Part shown: positions 7,919 to 9,512 of the stretch, one piece after another
Layout: every line of letters begins with the position of its first letter
How positions within the stretch are numbered: position 1 is the stretch's first letter
Assembly: GCA_026391235.1 (NCBI GenBank)
Contig: JAPLDV010000282.1
Location: 1-9,512 of the forward strand
Origin: Bacteroidia bacterium
GTDB taxonomy: Bacteria > Bacteroidota > Bacteroidia > Bacteroidales > UBA12481
DNA length: 9,512 nucleotides
Direction of reading: 5' to 3'
Notes under the pieces: generated by a model
Databases searched by the model: none
What the model was told of the DNA's origin: nothing
The model's input: only the letters and a program-made list of their open reading frames with translations
Translations under genes and position numbers: made by a program

Positions 7919-8160
7919 GGCTCTAATTTATATCAGAGTACGAATAATGACCAATTTATTTCTCGGTCGGCCGAGCCTGTAACTTTTATTGGCGCATCCG
8001 GTTACACCCTCATATCCATTAACAATACCCAGGTGATCCGGAAAGAGGGAAAATTCTCAAAAAACAAAAAGTCGGGGCAATCCAGAACAGTTGTAATCGC
8101 AGATGCGGTGCGGATCGGCGTTCATCTATTGAGATCCGAGGTGCTTGCAAAAAACAGAAT
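7919..8160 (+). pseudogene. Start-less open fragment of unknown family, reading into the MNT gene
   Basis: The plus frame is open from 7919, just after an in-frame TAA, and reads GSNLYQSTNNDQFISRS, EPVTFIGASGYTLISINN, then RTVVIADAVRIGVHLLRSE near its end. It has protein-like composition but I do not recognise the family. No ATG opens it, apart from the MNNFFKS peptide on the far side of the TAA; a GTG at 8033 is the first alternative start. Base composition becomes much more AT-rich near 8147-8160, where the MNT-type sequence begins in the same frame. I infer a truncated gene, possibly phage-derived like the sequence right of the toxin-antitoxin pair, joined in frame to the antitoxin gene. 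It might instead be a real N-terminal extension. Confidence 0.4.
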
Positions 8161-8194
8161 CTCAAAAAGAATCATAAATTTGAAAAAAAACAGA

Positions 8195-8503
8195 ATGCAA
8201 CGGATTCTTGAAAACCGAAAAGAAGACTTAAAGAATATATGTCAGGCACTTAAGATTAAAAGACTTTATGCCTTTGGCTCGGTCGTTTCCGACAAATTCA
8301 CCGTGAATAGCGACATTGATTTCTTGATTTCATTTACCGACACCTTAACGATTGAGGAGTATACAAATAATTATTTCTTACTCCATTACAGACTAAGAGA
8401 GCTCTTTAATAGAGAAATTGACATTGTTACTGAAAGGACATTATCAAATCCATACTTCATAGAGAGTATTAACGAAACGAAAGAATTGATCGATGAAGCG
8501 TGA
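8195..8503 (+). CDS. MNT-type minimal nucleotidyltransferase (MntA-like antitoxin), 102 aa
   Basis: Small DNA-polymerase-beta-fold nucleotidyltransferase, the antitoxin half of HEPN/MNT (type VII) systems. In studied pairs the MNT enzyme AMPylates a tyrosine of the HEPN RNase and silences it. The catalytic pattern is complete: GSVVSDKFTVNSDIDFLI (residues 28-45) with G28-S29 and carboxylates D40 and D42, and a third Asp in REIDIVTE (D76). Length is normal for MntA. The ATG at 8195 is chosen because MQRILENRKEDL is the usual beginning of the fold; the frame is also open upstream. A TAAATTTG box at 8175-8182 could be a -7 element with an almost leaderless transcript. By hand count GC is about 34% over 8221-8460, against about 50% in 9061-9180, a sign of separate origin. 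The toxin start overlaps its last 11 bases, but the toxin is cut short. Confidence 0.85.
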   Translation: MQRILENRKEDLKNICQALKIKRLYAFGSVVSDKFTVNSDIDFLISFTDTLTIEEYTNNYFLLHYRLRELFNREIDIVTERTLSNPYFIESINETKELIDEA

Positions 8504-8531
8504 AATATTAAAATGTATTTTCGACGATTTG
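8493..8531 (+). pseudogene. Truncated HEPN (HepT-like) toxin, first ~12 codons only
   Basis: An ATG overlaps the last 11 bases of the MNT gene, the usual arrangement in HEPN/MNT pairs. The peptide begins MKREILKCIFDDL, close to the typical HepT opening (MKRE.LKYL.DI). After about 8531 the translation no longer resembles a HEPN domain: the helical bundle and the RxxxH RNase motif (usual length about 110-140 residues) are missing. The toxin is therefore inactive and the MNT gene is an orphan. The frame itself stays open to TGA at 8712-8714, fusing the stub to unrelated sequence. Confidence 0.6.
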
Positions 8532-8760
8532 ACAAATTCTTGTGCCGTGTTTGTGACGTTTCCCTCAGAGACGTTTATGAATGGTCTCATCAAACTGCAC
8601 CAGACTGGTGTGGATGCATCCACCATTAATTCGGTCAATATCGGGTCTCTGGACAAGGATTCCATCTTTAAACAGGTGGAAGCCTTCATCGATGGCCAAC
8701 ATGACCAAGTTTGACATTCAGGAATCCAAACGTACCGTCAGTATTTTAACTGAACATTAA
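8532..8760 (+). pseudogene. Phage-like gene fragment with a +1 frameshift
   Basis: The frame continuing from the HEPN stub reads FMNGLIKLHQTGVDASTINS, then IGSLDKDSIFKQVEAFIDG, then stops early at 8712-8714. Removing one base near 8693-8700 joins it to NMTKFDIQESKRTVSILTEH, which ends with TAA at 8758-8760, only 4 bases before the next ATG. This gives a natural C-terminus and gene spacing, so I infer a former gene whose 5' part was lost at the toxin junction and whose 3' part carries a one-base insertion. I do not recognise the family; the phage assignment comes from its compact arrangement with the next two genes. Confidence 0.5.
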
Positions 8761-8764
8761 AAAC

Positions 8765-9307
8765 ATGCATTTTGCAGATATAGGAAAATTGCTCACCGAT
8801 GGCAAAAACCTCGGTGGGCTCGCCAACCGGATTTATTTCGGACTTTGGAACGATGTCGCTGCCTGGCCAACCGACCCCTCAGACCCTATTACCATCGAAT
8901 TTGCCGGCACATAAACCGGCGTAATGAAACCCGGTAAACGGATGTTCGAACTGTACACCACCGAGGATGCTGCTAAACTCGATATCAACGTGATTGGTGA
9001 AGAAGCCGGCAAGGGGTAAGAGTTGTTGTTGCATGTATTCGCTCCAGGACTTCACAAAAAGCTACTGGGTTTCATGAACGCCACCAAAAACGAAGATCTT
9101 ATCATGATTGCTCAGGATAGCGCCGGTCAGAATTACCTGATGGGATGCGCCATTCGTTCAGCCAAATTCTCGGCCAGCGATGGATCCGGTACCGGATCTA
9201 CCACCGATGGAAGAAGGGAATTCGGAATGACCTTCGCCTTCCGTGCCGCCAACATTTATGTGTACACCGGTAATATCCCACTGACTGAAGCACTGGGATC
9301 AGCATGA
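8765..9307 (+). pseudogene. Phage tail-tube-like structural protein with two in-frame TAA stops
   Basis: One frame runs 180 codons from ATG (8765) to TGA (9305-9307), interrupted only by TAA at 8912-8914 and TAA at 9017-9019. The pieces read MHFADIGKLLTDGKNLGGLA and NRIYFGLWNDVAAWP; then MKPGKRMFELYTTEDAAKLD and INVIGEEAGKG; then HVFAPGLHKKLLGFMNATKN, FGMTFAFRAANIYVYTG and IPLTEALGSA. Length, lack of signal peptide, beta-rich content and neighbours fit a major tail or tail-tube protein of a Bacteroidota phage or phage-like particle; this is a pattern judgement, not a proven match. The third piece could start at a TTG (9023), but it lacks the N-terminal half. Two nonsense mutations without frameshift suggest a decaying gene or base errors in the assembly. 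Confidence 0.5.
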
Positions 9308-9512
9308 CCTGGAAAGATTATTTCACCCTGATAAATGTTCAGCCGGGGCTGATTGTTACGCCCCGGTTCGGAACTTTGGATTTCTCTGATCCCAATCTGC
9401 CGGTGGAAAAATTACAGGCTCTGTTTGAGGATGACTTCCCTTACCTTCGGATCACCCCACTGGGCATGGAAGCCCCCGATGCCAAGGGGGCTTTTGTTTT
9501 CGTAAAAAATAT
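9304..9512 (+). CDS. Unrecognised phage-like protein, 5' part (runs off window)
   Basis: An ATG at 9304-9306 overlaps the TGA of the preceding gene (ATGA), suggesting translational coupling. The frame is open to the window end: 69 residues beginning MTWKDYFTLINVQPGLIVTP, with an acidic central part (LFEDDFPYLRI) and no signal peptide or membrane segment. I do not recognise the family. Position right after a tail-tube-like gene would suit another small virion or tail-assembly gene. Unlike its upstream neighbours it shows no stop or frameshift in the visible part. Confidence 0.6.
   Translation, partial: MTWKDYFTLINVQPGLIVTPRFGTLDFSDPNLPVEKLQALFEDDFPYLRITPLGMEAPDAKGAFVFVKN

Noticed and set aside
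7962..7975. CTCGG-TCGG-CCGAG hairpin as a terminator
   Set aside because: The stem is only 5 bp, no T-run follows, and it lies inside an open protein-like stretch.
8033..8194. GTG at 8033 as the start of the MNT protein
   Set aside because: MNT domains normally begin a few residues before the LKNIC/LYAFGS part; the ATG at 8195 gives the normal length, and the extra 54 residues come partly from sequence of different composition.
9183..9198. Perfect 16-base palindrome GATCCGGTACCGGATC
   Set aside because: It encodes a Gly-Ser-Thr loop (DGSGTGST) inside the tail-tube-like frame; codon choice in such a loop can create it by chance and nothing else marks it as a site.
8765..9307. Possible reassignment of TAA to an amino acid in the phage-like region
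   Set aside because: TAA also ends the preceding gene at 8758-8760, just before the next ATG, and reading through it gives only out-of-frame sequence. Pseudogenisation explains the data more simply.

Overview
The window looks like a chromosomal segment of a Bacteroidota bacterium. Four things point that way: a secreted protein with tandem FISUMP (Fibrobacter succinogenes major paralogous) domains and the N-terminal FNYQAIVRD motif common in that phylum; a decayed type IX secretion (T9SS) C-terminal sorting tail; promoter -7 boxes of the TAnnTTTG type; and start codons without clear Shine-Dalgarno sequences. The species cannot be named from this sequence.

Layout, part 1 (about 1-7760, all genes on the minus strand). 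In transcription order: (i) an 815-residue membrane protein with an N-terminal TIR domain, a QER-repeat linker, one transmembrane helix, a TolB/FlgO-like region and TPR repeats (5282-7729); (ii) a large exported protein with eight 17-residue beta-roll repeats, FISUMP, PKD and FISUMP domains (2430-5126); (iii) a frameshifted remnant of a T9SS sorting tail (about 2241-2415); (iv) a two-gene unit made of an anti-sigma-type ATPase fused to a GNAT acetyltransferase (654-2147) and, 14 bases further, an acetylpolyamine amidohydrolase / class II histone-deacetylase-like enzyme cut by the window edge (1-639). Putative -7 boxes lie ahead of (i) and (iv).

Layout, part 2 (about 7763-9512, plus strand). 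This is a scarred accessory zone. It begins with a start-less open stretch of unknown origin that reads in frame into an AT-rich MNT-type nucleotidyltransferase antitoxin (8195-8503). The HEPN toxin partner begins with the expected 11-base overlap but keeps only about a dozen recognisable codons before the sequence changes character. What follows resembles compact phage structural genes: one fragment with a one-base frameshift (about 8532-8760), a tail-tube-like gene with two in-frame TAA stops (8765-9307), and an unrecognised gene coupled by an ATGA overlap that runs off the window (9304-9512).

How the genes may work together: the ATPase-GNAT fusion and the deacetylase form a plausible acetyl-on / acetyl-off pair under one promoter. 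The TIR-TPR protein could link an extracytoplasmic sensor to a cytoplasmic TIR NADase or scaffold. The plus-strand end reads as a degraded prophage or phage-like element hit by, or next to, a toxin-antitoxin insertion. No tRNA, rRNA, CRISPR array or transposase was seen.
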